Notes: a model not told the origin generated them from the letters alone. 57,678 bases of DNA from Burkholderiales bacterium (GCA_025358485.1 JANYJJ010000132.1:1-57678), one strand, 5' to 3'. Counted from the first letter of the stretch, positions 33,404-43,591 are shown. Made by a program: numbers and translations.

Positions 33404-35797
33404 CTAGCGCCGGAACAAGTCGAGGATGCTCGACTTTTCCTCTTCGTCCGGTGTCGTTGTCGACGGCATCTTGTCTTCCAGGCCCAAACTGCGCACGCCT
33501 GTGCCGCGTGTGAATTCTTCGTAAAACCATTCACCGCCAGAGTTGATCAGCCCTTCTGGCGCCACGAGTTCTTGGGTCGGCACGCCCTTCAGTGCAGTCT
33601 TCATGAAGTCGATCCACACTGGCAACGACAAGCTGCCGCCGGTTTCTTTGTCGCCCAATTTGCGCGGCGTGTCGTAGCCCATCCACACAACCGCCACCAG
33701 GCCTGGGTGAAAGCCAGCGAACCAGGTGTCCATGGAGTCGTTGGTCGTGCCGGTTTTTCCGTAGATGTCGGTGCGCTTCAGGTCTATGCGCGCTTTGGTG
33801 GCCGTGCCGGTTTTGGTGACCTCCTGAAGCAGGCTGTTCATCACGAACGCGTTTCGCGCGTCGATGGCGCGCACACTCTCGTTCAGCACCACGCTGTGGG
33901 CTTCGTTGATGACATTGCCCTTGCCGTCGGTTACTTTGGCGATGAGCGTTGGGTTGACGCGGTAGCCGCCGTTGGCAAACACCGCGTAGCCCAAGGCCAT
34001 TTGCAAAGGCGTCGCAGCCCCGGCACCCAGGGCCATTGTCAGATAGGGCGGATGGCGATCCATGTCAAAGCCAAACTTGCCAACCCAGCTTTGCGTGTAA
34101 GTCGGGCCGACAGATTGCAAAATTCGAATGGACACCATGTTTTTGGACTTGGCCAAACCGGTGCGCAGCGTCATAGGGCCGTCAAAGCGGCCGTCGTAGT
34201 TTTTGGGCTCCCACGGCTGACTGCCTGTGGCCCCTGCATCAAAAAACAAAGGCGCGTCGTTGATCACCGTGGCCGGTGTGAATCCTTTTTCCAGTGCCGC
34301 TGAGTAGATGAAGGGCTTGAAACTGGAGCCTGGTTGACGCCACGCCTGCGTCACGTGATTGAACTTGCTTTTGGAATAGTCGAAGCCGCCCACCATGGCG
34401 CGCACCGCGCCCGTGCGCGGATCCATGGCCACAAACGCGCCCTCGACTTCGGGCTGTTGAGTGATGGTCCAGTCACCGCGATTGGCCTTGACCAAACGTA
34501 TCACTGCACCGGGTCGAATTTGATTCCGGGGATTGCTTTTGTCTGCCAAGCCTGAGGTTGCGGGGCGCAGACCCTCGCCGGTCACCGTCACCGAATCACC
34601 TGTTTGCAACACGGCCACCACTTTGCGGGAACTGGCCTCCAGCACCACGGCGGCCTTCAACTCGTCGTTATCAGGATGGTCTTGCAGTGCTTCAGCGATG
34701 CGCGCGTCCACATCTTTGGCATTCGCCGGCAAGTCGATGTAGGCCTCGGGGCCGCGGTACACCTGACGCTTCTCGTAGTCCATGATGCCCTTGCGCAAGG
34801 CGCGATAGGCTGCCATTTGCGTCACCGAGTTCACCGTCAACTGCACATTCAAGCCGCGGGTGTAGGCGTCTTCGCCGTACTGGGTGAACATCATTTGACG
34901 CGCCACTTCGGCGAGGTACTCCGCGTGGATGGGCAAATCATCGGGCTCGCGGTACTTCATCTCTTGAGCGCGAGCGGTTTCGCGCTGCTCTGGCGTGATG
35001 AAGTTGTTTTCCAACATGCGGTCAATGATGAGCCGTTGGCTCTTGACCGCGCGTTCAGGGTTGTTGAAGGGGTTGTAGACCGATGGAGCCTGCGGCAGCC
35101 CAGCCAGCATCGCGGCTTCGGCAACGGTGATGTCTTTCAGCGGCTTGCCGAAGTAGGTTTCACTGGCCGACGAAAACCCGTAAGAACGCTGACCCAAGAA
35201 AATTTGGTTCATGTAGACCTCGAGGATTTGATCCTTGGTCAGTACGCTTTCCATCTTGAAAGCCAAAAGCATCTCGTAGATTTTTCGGGTGTAAGTCTTT
35301 TCTGTACTCAAGTAAAAATTGCGCGCCACCTGCATGGTGATGGTGGATGCGCCTTGGCTGCGCGAGCGGTTGAACTGCGCCAAGCCAGCTCGCAAGACGC
35401 CTTTGATGTCAACGCCGCTGTGCTGATAGAAGCGCGCGTCCTCAGACGCCAAGACGGCGTCTTTCATGACCTTGGGAATTTGGTTGATCGGCAGGAAGTT
35501 GCGCCGCTCTTCGCCGTATTCGCCCAGCATCACGCCGTCTGACGAAAAAATGCGCATGGGTAACTTGGGCCGGTAATCGATCAGCCCCGTGACCTCAGGC
35601 AAGTTGGGATACGCCACAGCCAGCGCGATGCCCAACACCAACACCAGCGATAAAACCATGCCGCCCAGTATCCCGAGCGCCCAAGTGCCGATGCGCATGC
35701 CCCAAGCTGCCCAGCCCGGCACAACGCCGGATTGAACATTGGAGTCGCGTCGGGGTACGTTGCCGCGCGGAGCGTCCGCGCGATCAGTTTCGGTCAT
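33404..35797 (-). CDS. mrcA: Penicillin-binding protein 1A
   Basis: The 797-residue bifunctional peptidoglycan synthase is anchored in the inner membrane (helix at about 36-62). The transglycosylase domain contains EDARFYQHSGVDIKG with the catalytic Glu and GASTITMQVARN. The transpeptidase domain has SSFK (in PGSSFKPF), SKN (in AKSKNMV) and KTGTT. An OB-like insertion lies between the domains, as in class A PBP1a. It is divergent from pilM, an arrangement conserved across proteobacteria. The C-terminal tail is acidic. Confidence 0.97.
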   Translation of the reverse strand: MTETDRADAPRGNVPRRDSNVQSGVVPGWAAWGMRIGTWALGILGGMVLSLVLVLGIALAVAYPNLPEVTGLIDYRPKLPMRIFSSDGVMLGEYGEERRNFLPINQIPKVMKDAVLASEDARFYQHSGVDIKGVLRAGLAQFNRSRSQGASTITMQVARNFYLSTEKTYTRKIYEMLLAFKMESVLTKDQILEVYMNQIFLGQRSYGFSSASETYFGKPLKDITVAEAAMLAGLPQAPSVYNPFNNPERAVKSQRLIIDRMLENNFITPEQRETARAQEMKYREPDDLPIHAEYLAEVARQMMFTQYGEDAYTRGLNVQLTVNSVTQMAAYRALRKGIMDYEKRQVYRGPEAYIDLPANAKDVDARIAEALQDHPDNDELKAAVVLEASSRKVVAVLQTGDSVTVTGEGLRPATSGLADKSNPRNQIRPGAVIRLVKANRGDWTITQQPEVEGAFVAMDPRTGAVRAMVGGFDYSKSKFNHVTQAWRQPGSSFKPFIYSAALEKGFTPATVINDAPLFFDAGATGSQPWEPKNYDGRFDGPMTLRTGLAKSKNMVSIRILQSVGPTYTQSWVGKFGFDMDRHPPYLTMALGAGAATPLQMALGYAVFANGGYRVNPTLIAKVTDGKGNVINEAHSVVLNESVRAIDARNAFVMNSLLQEVTKTGTATKARIDLKRTDIYGKTGTTNDSMDTWFAGFHPGLVAVVWMGYDTPRKLGDKETGGSLSLPVWIDFMKTALKGVPTQELVAPEGLINSGGEWFYEEFTRGTGVRSLGLEDKMPSTTTPDEEEKSSILDLFRR

Positions 35798-35821
35798 GAA
35801 ATTCCAAGGTAGCGGTCATCA

Positions 35822-35851
35822 ATTATAGAAAGCCACCGCGACCGTCACGAA
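35822..35851 (-). promoter_or_regulatory. Possible mrcA promoter
   Basis: On the minus strand a perfect TATAAT lies at 35822-35827, about 25 bp before the mrcA start. The -35 region upstream is weak (GTGACG-like), so this is a tentative call. In the rest of the 279-bp mrcA-pilM gap I saw no further clear signal. Confidence 0.4.
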
Positions 35852-36076
35852 CGCTCTCAAATTGCTTGTGTTTCGGCTTCAATTTGCGCTCCAGGGGGTC
35901 GCTGAAGTGACGATAAATACAACGTTGCGGGGCGCGCGTTCTTCAACGTCAGGGCCGTCATCACGGGCCAATTCGCTTTTTAGCTCAATGGCTTTACTGC
36001 TAGTATTCAAGTACTTTCTGAAGAGTTCCGTGCAGTTTTTATTGATTTTGAACTGCCGCGTTTGGAGAAAAGAGTA

Positions 36077-37156
36077 GTGAGTTTTCTTGACACATTGTTG
36101 GGCCGCAAACATCCGCCAGTGATCGGGCTGGACATCAGTTCGTCCAGCGTGAAGCTGGTCGAATTGGGTCAAGACTCGTCCGGCGAATTTGTTCTGGAGC
36201 GGTTTGCATCTGAAACTTTTGAAAAAGGTTGGATCACCGACGGCCAAATCGAAAAATTTGACGAAGTCGCTGAGGCCGTGAAGCGCGTTGTTTTGAAAAG
36301 CGGCACACGCACCAAATATGTCGTCATGGCCATGCCGCAATCGGCCGTGATCACCAAGAAGATCATGTTGCCGGCTGGGTTGCGCGACGAAGAGCTCGAA
36401 CTTCAGGTTGAAACCGAAGCCAATCAGTACATCCCGTTTTCACTGGATGAAGTCAGCTTGGACTTTTGCGTCATCGGCCCCAGCCCTGCGTCCGCCGGTG
36501 ATGTGGAAGTGTTGATCGCCGCGTCGCGCAAAGACCGCGTCCAAGACCGCCAAGGTTTGGCAGAAGCTGCCGGCCTCAAACCCATGGTGCTTGACATTGA
36601 GTCTCACGCTTCGAGGTTGGCCATGAGCCGCGTGATTGCAGCGCTGCCCAATGAAGGCAAAGACGCCTTGGTCGCGTTGTTTGAAATTGGTGCCGACACC
36701 ACCAGCTTGAAGGTGCTGCGCGACGACGAAATGCTGTACGACCGCGACCAAGCCTTCGGCGGTTCGCAATTGACGCAGCTGATCTCGCGCCAATACGGAT
36801 TTTCTTTCGAAGAAGCTGAGCAGAAAAAACTCTCTGCCGATTTGCCCGAAGACTACGACAACGCCATCTTGAATCCCTTCGTCGACAGTTTGTCGCAAGA
36901 GATAGGCCGCGCTTTGCAGTACTTCTTCACCAGCACGCCGCACCACAAAGTTCATTACGTGATGTTGTCTGGCGGCACAGCCACCTTGGCTGGTTTGAAA
37001 GACCGTGTCACCGAGTTGACCGGTTTTGCCTCGATGGTGGTCAATCCCTTCGACAACATGAAGCTGGGCAGTGCCGTTCGCGAAAGCAAATTGCGTCGTG
37101 AAGCTTCGTCTTACCTCACAGCCTGCGGTTTGGCGATGCGGAGATTTGCGCAGTGA
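36077..37156 (+). CDS. pilM: Type IV pilus actin-like protein PilM
   Basis: The 359-residue cytoplasmic actin-fold ATP-binding protein recruits PilN and links the alignment complex to the motor. VIGLDISSSSVKLVEL is the phosphate-1 motif. The conserved C-terminal block VMLSGGTATLAGLKD binds adenosine. The GTG at 36077 is chosen because GGAG lies 10 bases upstream; a TTG at 36062 would overlap that site. The pilN start overlaps its stop (GTGA). Confidence 0.95.
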   Translation: MSFLDTLLGRKHPPVIGLDISSSSVKLVELGQDSSGEFVLERFASETFEKGWITDGQIEKFDEVAEAVKRVVLKSGTRTKYVVMAMPQSAVITKKIMLPAGLRDEELELQVETEANQYIPFSLDEVSLDFCVIGPSPASAGDVEVLIAASRKDRVQDRQGLAEAAGLKPMVLDIESHASRLAMSRVIAALPNEGKDALVALFEIGADTTSLKVLRDDEMLYDRDQAFGGSQLTQLISRQYGFSFEEAEQKKLSADLPEDYDNAILNPFVDSLSQEIGRALQYFFTSTPHHKVHYVMLSGGTATLAGLKDRVTELTGFASMVVNPFDNMKLGSAVRESKLRREASSYLTACGLAMRRFAQ

Positions 37157-37797
37157 TTTTGATCAATCTGCTCCCGCACCGGGAAGAAAGGCGCAAGCGC
37201 CGCAAAGTCGCGTTTTTCATTGGTTTGATAGCCGCGGCGATCGCCAGCCTGCTTCTGGTCGGTGCCTGGTACTTGGTGGTACAGCGCATGACCACGACCC
37301 AGCAAGACCGCAATAAATTTTTGAGCACAGAGATCACCAAGCTGGAAGTCCAGATCAAGGACATCGCCACATTGCGCGCCGAAATTGAGTCGCTCAAGGC
37401 GCGTCAAAAAGCGGTGGAAGATTTGCAAATTGACCGCAACGTGCCGGTTCACGTGCTGAACGAATTGGTGAAACAAACGCCTGAAGGTGTTTACTTCACC
37501 GCCGTCAAGCAGGACGGTCAAGTGCTGACCGTCAACGGCGTGGCGCAAACGAACGAACGCGTGTCAGAGCTGTTGCGCAACACGGCCTACAACTCTCAGT
37601 GGCTGGTCAAGCCCGAGCTGGTTGAAATCAAGGCACTGACAGTTCAGACGGCCAACAAGGAACAAAAGCGCTTGTTTGATTTCTCGATGCGAGTGACGGT
37701 CAAGCGGCCACAAGACAAACTGGTTTCGCCTGATGCGATTCCGGCTTCGGCCAACCCAGCCAGCGGCCCCGCGGCTGCGGCGGCCAAGAAAGTTTGA
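37153..37797 (+). CDS. pilN: Type IV pilus alignment protein PilN
   Basis: The 214-residue bitopic inner-membrane protein starts at GTG with MILINLLPHREERRKRRK; the INLLP motif binds PilM. One helix at about 25-45 is followed by a periplasmic coiled coil and a ferredoxin-like domain. The C-tail is Ala/Pro-rich. The start overlaps the pilM stop by 4 bases, so the proteins are translationally coupled. It pairs with PilO. Confidence 0.95.
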   Translation: MILINLLPHREERRKRRKVAFFIGLIAAAIASLLLVGAWYLVVQRMTTTQQDRNKFLSTEITKLEVQIKDIATLRAEIESLKARQKAVEDLQIDRNVPVHVLNELVKQTPEGVYFTAVKQDGQVLTVNGVAQTNERVSELLRNTAYNSQWLVKPELVEIKALTVQTANKEQKRLFDFSMRVTVKRPQDKLVSPDAIPASANPASGPAAAAAKKV

Positions 37798-37805
37798 GGG
37801 CGACC

Positions 37806-38498
37806 ATGGCCACTCAGAAAAAATCATTCAGCCTCAACCTCTCTTCGATCTTTGAAGGCGTGGCGTCTCAATTCCGCGGCCTCAACGCGAACGAACCTGG
37901 GCAGTGGCCTTTGCTGCCCAAGCTGGCCAGTTGGCTGCTTCTCGGCGCGGCGGTGCTCACAGCCGGATGGTTTTTCTTGCTGTCGTCGGCCCACGATGAA
38001 TTGGAGGCGGTTCGCGCCAAGGAACCGGCGCTCAAAACCGATTACCGCAGCAAGCTGGCCCAAGCAGTAAATTTGGGCGAGCTGCGCAAGCAAAAATTGC
38101 AAGTCGAAGAGTACGTGACCCAGCTTGAAAAGCAGTTGCCCGGCAAAGCTGAAATGGACGCACTGTTGTCCGACATCAACCAAGCGGGCTTGGGCCGTGG
38201 CTTGCAGTTTGAGTTGTTTCGTCCAGGCCAAGTGGTCGTGAAGGATTACTACGCCGAGCTGCCCATTGCCATCCGCGTGACGGGTCGCTATCACGACATC
38301 GGCTCGTTTGCTGCCGACGTGGCCAACCTGTCGCGCATCGTCACGCTGCACAACTTGTCGATAGGCACGAACAAAGACCAAGCCAATGTGTTGTTCATGG
38401 AAGCCACCGCCCGAACCTATCGCTACTTGGACACGGCAGAGTTGGAACTGATACGCGCCAACGCTGAAAAAGCCAAAGCGGCAGGGGCGAAGAAATGA
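37806..38498 (+). CDS. pilO: Type IV pilus alignment protein PilO
   Basis: The 230-residue inner-membrane partner of PilN has a helix at about 45-65, a coiled coil (70-125) and a ferredoxin-like domain containing GLQFELFRPG and VTGRYHDIGSFAADVANL, both family blocks. The ATG at 37806 is preferred to a TTG at 37794 because GAGGG lies just upstream. Its stop overlaps pilP as ATGA. Confidence 0.94.
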   Translation: MATQKKSFSLNLSSIFEGVASQFRGLNANEPGQWPLLPKLASWLLLGAAVLTAGWFFLLSSAHDELEAVRAKEPALKTDYRSKLAQAVNLGELRKQKLQVEEYVTQLEKQLPGKAEMDALLSDINQAGLGRGLQFELFRPGQVVVKDYYAELPIAIRVTGRYHDIGSFAADVANLSRIVTLHNLSIGTNKDQANVLFMEATARTYRYLDTAELELIRANAEKAKAAGAKK

Positions 38499-39040
38499 AC
38501 GGCGCACTGAAACGCTTTGCCGTGCTGCTTTCAGCCTCCGTCGTCGGTTTGACCATGATCGGCTGTAGCGGCGAACAAGATGAGCTTCAGCAGTGGATGG
38601 AGCAGCAAAAACGTGAGGTCAAACCGAGCGTGCAGCCTCTGACCCAACCCAAAAAGTTCAACCCGCAGCCCTATGCGTCGACGAATGCAGTCGAGCCCTT
38701 CAGCACCCAAAAGCTGACGGTGGCGCTGAAGCAAGAAGCCAGACAACCCAACTCTTTGTTGGCCGTAGAAATCAACCGGCGCAAGGAGCCATTGGAAGGC
38801 TATCCGGTGGACAGCATGAGCATGGTGGGCAGTGTGGTGAAACAAGGGCGTCAATTTGCGCTGTTGCGGGTCGATAACCTGCTTCATAACGTCAAAGTGG
38901 GCGATTACTTGGGACAGAACTACGGAAAGATCGTCAAGATTTCAGAAACCAATGTTTCCCTGAGAGAGATTGTTCAGGATGCGGCGGGCGAATGGATCGA
39001 GCGAATGAGTGCGATCCAGCTCCAGGAGAAGGCGCGATGA
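38495..39040 (+). CDS. pilP: Type IV pilus lipoprotein PilP
   Basis: The 181-residue inner-membrane lipoprotein connects PilN/PilO with the PilQ secretin. The signal peptide ends at MIGC, with the lipidated Cys at residue 24. A flexible Gln/Pro-rich linker follows, and the beta-sandwich domain includes FALLRVDNLLHNVKVGDYLG. The start overlaps pilO and the stop overlaps pilQ, so the operon is tightly packed. Confidence 0.95.
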   Translation: MNGALKRFAVLLSASVVGLTMIGCSGEQDELQQWMEQQKREVKPSVQPLTQPKKFNPQPYASTNAVEPFSTQKLTVALKQEARQPNSLLAVEINRRKEPLEGYPVDSMSMVGSVVKQGRQFALLRVDNLLHNVKVGDYLGQNYGKIVKISETNVSLREIVQDAAGEWIERMSAIQLQEKAR

Positions 39041-41211
39041 AGTGCATGCAGGAGAAACGAATGATGAGTCAGCTGCATGCCCGTTGGGCAACGCTTGTGG
39101 TGGTTGCGAGTCTGTTGTTCGGGTTTACAACCCTCGCCCAGGCCGAGAACACTATCCAGTCCATCAACACCACGCAGCAAGCGGGTGTCGAGGTGGTGCG
39201 GATTGAACTGGCTGAACCCCTGACGGCCATCCCCGCGGGCTTCACGATTCAGGCCCCAGCGCGTATCGCCATCGATTTGCCCGGTGTGGGCAATGCGCTG
39301 GGCAAATCCATAGTCGACATCAACCAGGGCAACTTGCGCTCCGTCAGCGTGGCCCAGGCCGGTGAACGCACCCGCTTGGTGTTGAACCTCAAACAAGCCA
39401 CGACTTACCGCGCTCAGCTTCAAGGCAAAGCCCTGTTGCTGATCTTGGAGTCTGGCGGCGCGCCCGCAGTCATTGCGAGCGCTGCTGAACCCACACGTTT
39501 CGCTCCGAGCATCAACACAACCCAACTGCCACTCAAAGAAGTTGACTTCCGCAAAGGCAATGACGGTGCCGGTCGCGTGGTCGTGAACCTGGCCAACAAC
39601 CAAGTGGGCGTTGACATACGTCAACAGGGCCAAGGCTTGGTCATTGAATTCTTGAAAACCAGTCTGCCCGACAGCTTGCGCCGCCGTTTGGACGTGACTG
39701 ATTTCGGCACGCCCGTTCAGTACGTCACCACCAGCCAAGTGGGTGACCGCGTGCGCATGGTTGTTGATTCGCGCGGTGCTTGGGAGCACAGCGCTTACCA
39801 AAGCGAGAGCCAGTTTGTGCTCGAAGTGCGTCCGCAAAAGATCGATCCGAACAAGCTGGTGCAAGGCCCTGGCTACTCGGGTGAAAAGCTCACGCTGAAC
39901 TTCCAGAACATCGAAGTTCGCGCACTTCTGCAAGTCATCGCCGACTTCACCAACTTCAACGTCGTCACCAGCGACACCGTCACCGGCAACGTGACTTTGC
40001 GCTTGAAAGACGTGCCCTGGGATCAGGCGCTGGACATCATCTTGCAAGCCAAGAGTTTGGGCTTGCGCAAGTCGGGCAACGTGATCTTGATCGCGCCAAA
40101 AGACGAACTTGCTGCCAAAGAGAAGGCCGAGTTGGAATCTAAGTCTCAGATCTCCTCGTTGGAGCCAGTGCGCACGCAGTCATTTCAACTCAACTACACG
40201 AAAGCCGAGGAAGTGGCGAAGGGTTTGAGCGGACAAAACTCCAGTCAAGGTTCAGGTTCAGGTTCGAACACCAGCCGCTTGTTGTCGCCGCGCGGCAGCG
40301 TGATTTTTGAGACGCGCACCAACCAGCTGTTCGTCAGCGACATTCCTTCCAAGCTGGAAGAAGTACAAAGTCTCATCAGCAAGATCGACATCCCGGTTCG
40401 TCAAGTTTTGATCGAAGCGCGAATCGTGGAAGCCGACGACAAGTTCGGTCGCTCACTTGGCGTTCGTTTGGGTGCGTCAGATTTGCGCGGCGTCCGCGGT
40501 GGCGTGCCGGGCTACGGTTTGGGTGGCGACACGCGGGTCACCATCGGCGGCAACCTGGGCGCCGTGGGCGGTCAAACCCAACAGAGCGGCGGCTCGGTCT
40601 CGTACAACGACACTCAGTTTGTGAACTTGCCAGCGGGAGCACAAGGCGGCTACGACGCCGCGAGTTTTGCGCTTTCGTTGTTTGGAGCCACCGCGAATCG
40701 CTTCCTGAATCTTGAAATCTCGGCGCTAGAAGCCGACGGGCGCGGCAAAGTGGTCTCAAGCCCGCGCTTGGTGACCGCCGACCAGATCAAAGCTGTCATA
40801 CGCCAGGGTACGAAAATCCCATACCAAAAGGCCACCTCCAGTGGTGCCACTGGCATCGAGTTCATTGACGCCACCTTGAAGCTGGAAGTCACGCCTCAAA
40901 TCACACCCGAAGGCAATGTGATTTTGGATGTAGAGGTAAATAAAGACAGCGTTGGTGCCGTGACTGCCGGTGTTCCGTCCATCAACACCAAGTCGGTGAA
41001 AACGCAGGTGCTGGTTGAAAACGGCGGAACCATCGTCATCGGAGGAATCTTCGAGCAGGTGGATCGCACCGACGAAGTCAAAGTGCCATTTTTAGGCGAC
41101 GTGCCTTATCTCGGCAATTTATTCAAAACGAAATCGCGCACGCTGAACAAGACCGAGCTGTTGATTTTCCTGACGCCCAAAGTGGTCACCGATCGCTCGG
41201 CAGCGCGCTGA
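39037..41211 (+). CDS. pilQ: Type IV pilus secretin PilQ
   Basis: The 724-residue outer-membrane channel for pili has its signal peptide near residues 1-37. Two AMIN domains (about 45-140 and 170-265) bind peptidoglycan. An STN/N0 domain (about 290-370) is followed by N1 and the secretin core with VPFLGDVPYLGNLFKTK near residue 695. The start at 39037 overlaps the pilP stop as ATGA and has AGGAG upstream. A second candidate at 39061 (MMSQLHARW), also with AGGAG, would give a more normal signal peptide. Confidence 0.96.
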   Translation: MKCMQEKRMMSQLHARWATLVVVASLLFGFTTLAQAENTIQSINTTQQAGVEVVRIELAEPLTAIPAGFTIQAPARIAIDLPGVGNALGKSIVDINQGNLRSVSVAQAGERTRLVLNLKQATTYRAQLQGKALLLILESGGAPAVIASAAEPTRFAPSINTTQLPLKEVDFRKGNDGAGRVVVNLANNQVGVDIRQQGQGLVIEFLKTSLPDSLRRRLDVTDFGTPVQYVTTSQVGDRVRMVVDSRGAWEHSAYQSESQFVLEVRPQKIDPNKLVQGPGYSGEKLTLNFQNIEVRALLQVIADFTNFNVVTSDTVTGNVTLRLKDVPWDQALDIILQAKSLGLRKSGNVILIAPKDELAAKEKAELESKSQISSLEPVRTQSFQLNYTKAEEVAKGLSGQNSSQGSGSGSNTSRLLSPRGSVIFETRTNQLFVSDIPSKLEEVQSLISKIDIPVRQVLIEARIVEADDKFGRSLGVRLGASDLRGVRGGVPGYGLGGDTRVTIGGNLGAVGGQTQQSGGSVSYNDTQFVNLPAGAQGGYDAASFALSLFGATANRFLNLEISALEADGRGKVVSSPRLVTADQIKAVIRQGTKIPYQKATSSGATGIEFIDATLKLEVTPQITPEGNVILDVEVNKDSVGAVTAGVPSINTKSVKTQVLVENGGTIVIGGIFEQVDRTDEVKVPFLGDVPYLGNLFKTKSRTLNKTELLIFLTPKVVTDRSAAR

Positions 41212-41250
41212 TTTCCAAGCTTTGTTGCTGACAACCCAATCGATTTCGAT

Positions 41251-42993
41251 ATGAACATGCTCAAACACTTGGCCTCTTTGTTGTTGATGTTTGTGCTTGC
41301 CGCTTGCGGCGGGGGCGGTGGTGCTCCTGGCGCATCCGGCTTCAGCCCCGCAGCGCCGGGCGGCCCAACTGCGCCAGGTGCGCTCAATGCGACCAAGCTT
41401 GTTCTTGCCTTGAGCGACACCAACCTCGCGAACACGGGTGCGGGCAAAGTCACTGCGACCGCCACGGCGACTTCAGACGGTGGTCAGGTTGTGGCAGCCG
41501 TGCCGGTGACCTTTGCGGTGGACAACAACGCCGTGTTTTCCGTCAGTGGTGCGAATACCGATGTTGGTGGCACTGTTTCCGCGAGCATTTCGACAGGTGC
41601 TGACAAATCTAACCGTGTGGTGACAGTGACTGCCATCAGCGGCAATTTGACCGCAACGGCAGCTTTCGCGGTCTCTGGTGCCAAACTGACCGGCGTGCCC
41701 GTTCCTGCCATCGTGGCCCCAGCAAGCACCGGAAATCGCGTTGACTTCAAGTTGATTGATGCAAACTCAAATGCGATGGCTCTCCAAGCGGTGTCAGTGC
41801 AGGCGGGTTCGCTGCCTATCGTCACAGGTGTGACTGACACCAATGGGGCCTTCTCCTACTCATACACCGCACCGGCTGCCGCTGGCACGCTGGATGTGGT
41901 GGCCACAGCGGGCGGCGTGTCGACAACTCAAACGGTTCAGGTGCAAGCCAGCGGATCGGCAAATATTCCGCCAGCGATTGGGCCTGTGCGTTCTGCATCG
42001 GTTTCTGCCAACCCGAGTGTGGTGTCAACCAACACGGTCGCGACCAACAACCGCATCGAGATTCGAGCGCTTTTCGTTGGCGCCAACAACGCTCCGATCA
42101 AAAATGTGCGCGTGCGCTTCGATTTGGCTGGCGATGCGGCATCGGTGGGTGGTTCATTTTCGACCGCAGACAACACCGTCTATTCAGACGCAAACGGGAT
42201 TGCGACCACTTCGTACATCCCGGGCTCTCGTTCCAGCCCCACAGACGGCGTCACCGTGCGCGCTTGCTACGGCTTGAACGATTTCGCGTCCTGCTCGACA
42301 GCACCTTCCAGTACTTCAACTTCCATCACCGTGGCGTCGGATCCGTTGGCGGTGACTATAGGCAGCAACGAAAAAGTTTACATCGGTACCGCCGATCTGA
42401 CCTTCCAACGTCGCTTCGTGGTGTTGGTGGTTGACGCTTCCGGGGCTGCCAAAGAAAACGTGCAGATCAAGCCTTCGATTGACATTGATCGCTATTACAA
42501 GGGTGAGATGGTTCGCATTGGAGGGTCATGGGTACCCGGTTACATCGGCCTGGACCCCGTCACCAACATCGCGAAAGCGGTTGCCGTAGTTCCTCCAGCT
42601 TGCTTCAACGAAGACATCAATCGCAATGGGGTACTGGAAGCAGGCGAAGACCTCAACGGCAATGGCAGTCTGGAGCCGCGCAAGTCTGATGTCGCAGTCT
42701 CCATGGTCGGCGGTTCTTTGACCAACGCGTCAGGGATTGCGGTGGTGCAGATCGAATATCCAAAGAACTTGGCCACCTGGGCGAGGGTCAAGATTCTGGT
42801 GTCCGCCACAGGCGTCAGCGGCACCGAAGGCCGCACCACTTGGACTGAAATCTTGCCTGCTCCAGGCGTAGATTTCACGGCCGTCACTGCCCCTGCGTTC
42901 ATTTACAGCCCTTACGGACAGGACATATTTGACGCCCAGCTGATGCCTTACGTCGGCGCGCCTGGCGGCGCACCTTGCTCTAGCCCACGCTGA
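41251..42993 (+). CDS. Lipoprotein with Ig-like repeats, inserted between pilQ and aroK
   Basis: The 580-residue protein is of unknown role. The signal peptide ends LAACGGGG, a clear lipobox with C19, and a Gly/Pro linker follows. Bacterial Ig-like (Big-type) domains are seen at about 45-140, 150-235 and 245-360, each with the VTATAT and DTNGAFSYSY type strands. A C-terminal region contains DINRNGVLEAGEDLNGNGS, which resembles a calcium-binding dockerin/EF-like loop. It lies 39 bp after pilQ and 8 bp before aroK, so it is probably in the same transcript. It may be an outer-membrane or pilus-associated adhesin; this is inference from position and domains. Confidence 0.78.
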   Translation: MNMLKHLASLLLMFVLAACGGGGGAPGASGFSPAAPGGPTAPGALNATKLVLALSDTNLANTGAGKVTATATATSDGGQVVAAVPVTFAVDNNAVFSVSGANTDVGGTVSASISTGADKSNRVVTVTAISGNLTATAAFAVSGAKLTGVPVPAIVAPASTGNRVDFKLIDANSNAMALQAVSVQAGSLPIVTGVTDTNGAFSYSYTAPAAAGTLDVVATAGGVSTTQTVQVQASGSANIPPAIGPVRSASVSANPSVVSTNTVATNNRIEIRALFVGANNAPIKNVRVRFDLAGDAASVGGSFSTADNTVYSDANGIATTSYIPGSRSSPTDGVTVRACYGLNDFASCSTAPSSTSTSITVASDPLAVTIGSNEKVYIGTADLTFQRRFVVLVVDASGAAKENVQIKPSIDIDRYYKGEMVRIGGSWVPGYIGLDPVTNIAKAVAVVPPACFNEDINRNGVLEAGEDLNGNGSLEPRKSDVAVSMVGGSLTNASGIAVVQIEYPKNLATWARVKILVSATGVSGTEGRTTWTEILPAPGVDFTAVTAPAFIYSPYGQDIFDAQLMPYVGAPGGAPCSSPR

Positions 42994-43001
42994 CCGGTGC
43001 A

Positions 43002-43574
43002 GTGCCCCTGATCACCTTGATCGGTCTCCCCGGCGGAGGCAAAACAAGCACCGGTCGGCAATTGGCTCGAAAACTGAATGAGCGGTTCGAAGACTCTGAT
43101 GCGGTCATAGAGCAGCAACTTGGCGAGTCGATACGAAGCTTCTTCGAACGCGAAGGAGAGTCGAAGTTTCGAGACGTGGAAGAAGCGGTTCTTCATGACT
43201 TGACGCTCAATTTTTCGGGCGTGTTGGCCACGGGCGGCGGTGCGGTTTTGCGCGCTGCCAACCGAACCCAACTGCGCGAAAACTCAACCGTCATCTACCT
43301 CACAGCCTCGCCCGAATCATTGATGCGACGTTTGCGCTTTGACGTGAAACGGCCGCTGTTGCAAACCAGCGATCCTTTGGGCCGATTGCAAGAACTCTAT
43401 GCACAGCGGGATCCGCTGTACCGCGAAACCGCGCACTTTCACATCGCCACCGGCCGGCCGCCTGTCTCTGTGCTCGTGACGATGATCCTCACCCAATTGG
43501 AATTGGCCGGTGTGATTGACCCGTACACCGTGCCCTCCATCGTTGACCCTACGATCCCTGCGCCGTTGCAGTAA
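43002..43574 (+). CDS. aroK: Shikimate kinase
   Basis: The 190-residue enzyme phosphorylates shikimate at O3 in chorismate synthesis. The P-loop GLPGGGKTS lies at 8-16, with the Mg-binding DSDAVIE region after it. FREVE-type block FRDVEEAVL, the GGGAV motif and RPLLQ (lid) are present. The start is GTG. A C-terminal tail of about 20 residues is longer than usual. aroK-aroB after pilQ is a classic proteobacterial order, here separated from pilQ by the Ig-like lipoprotein gene. Confidence 0.95.
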   Translation: MPLITLIGLPGGGKTSTGRQLARKLNERFEDSDAVIEQQLGESIRSFFEREGESKFRDVEEAVLHDLTLNFSGVLATGGGAVLRAANRTQLRENSTVIYLTASPESLMRRLRFDVKRPLLQTSDPLGRLQELYAQRDPLYRETAHFHIATGRPPVSVLVTMILTQLELAGVIDPYTVPSIVDPTIPAPLQ

Positions 43575-43591
43575 ACAACTGCCTTGCCGAC

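Noticed and set aside
38974-40047. 357-codon frame antisense to pilP/pilQ
   Set aside because: Shadow of conserved pilus genes with random-like composition.
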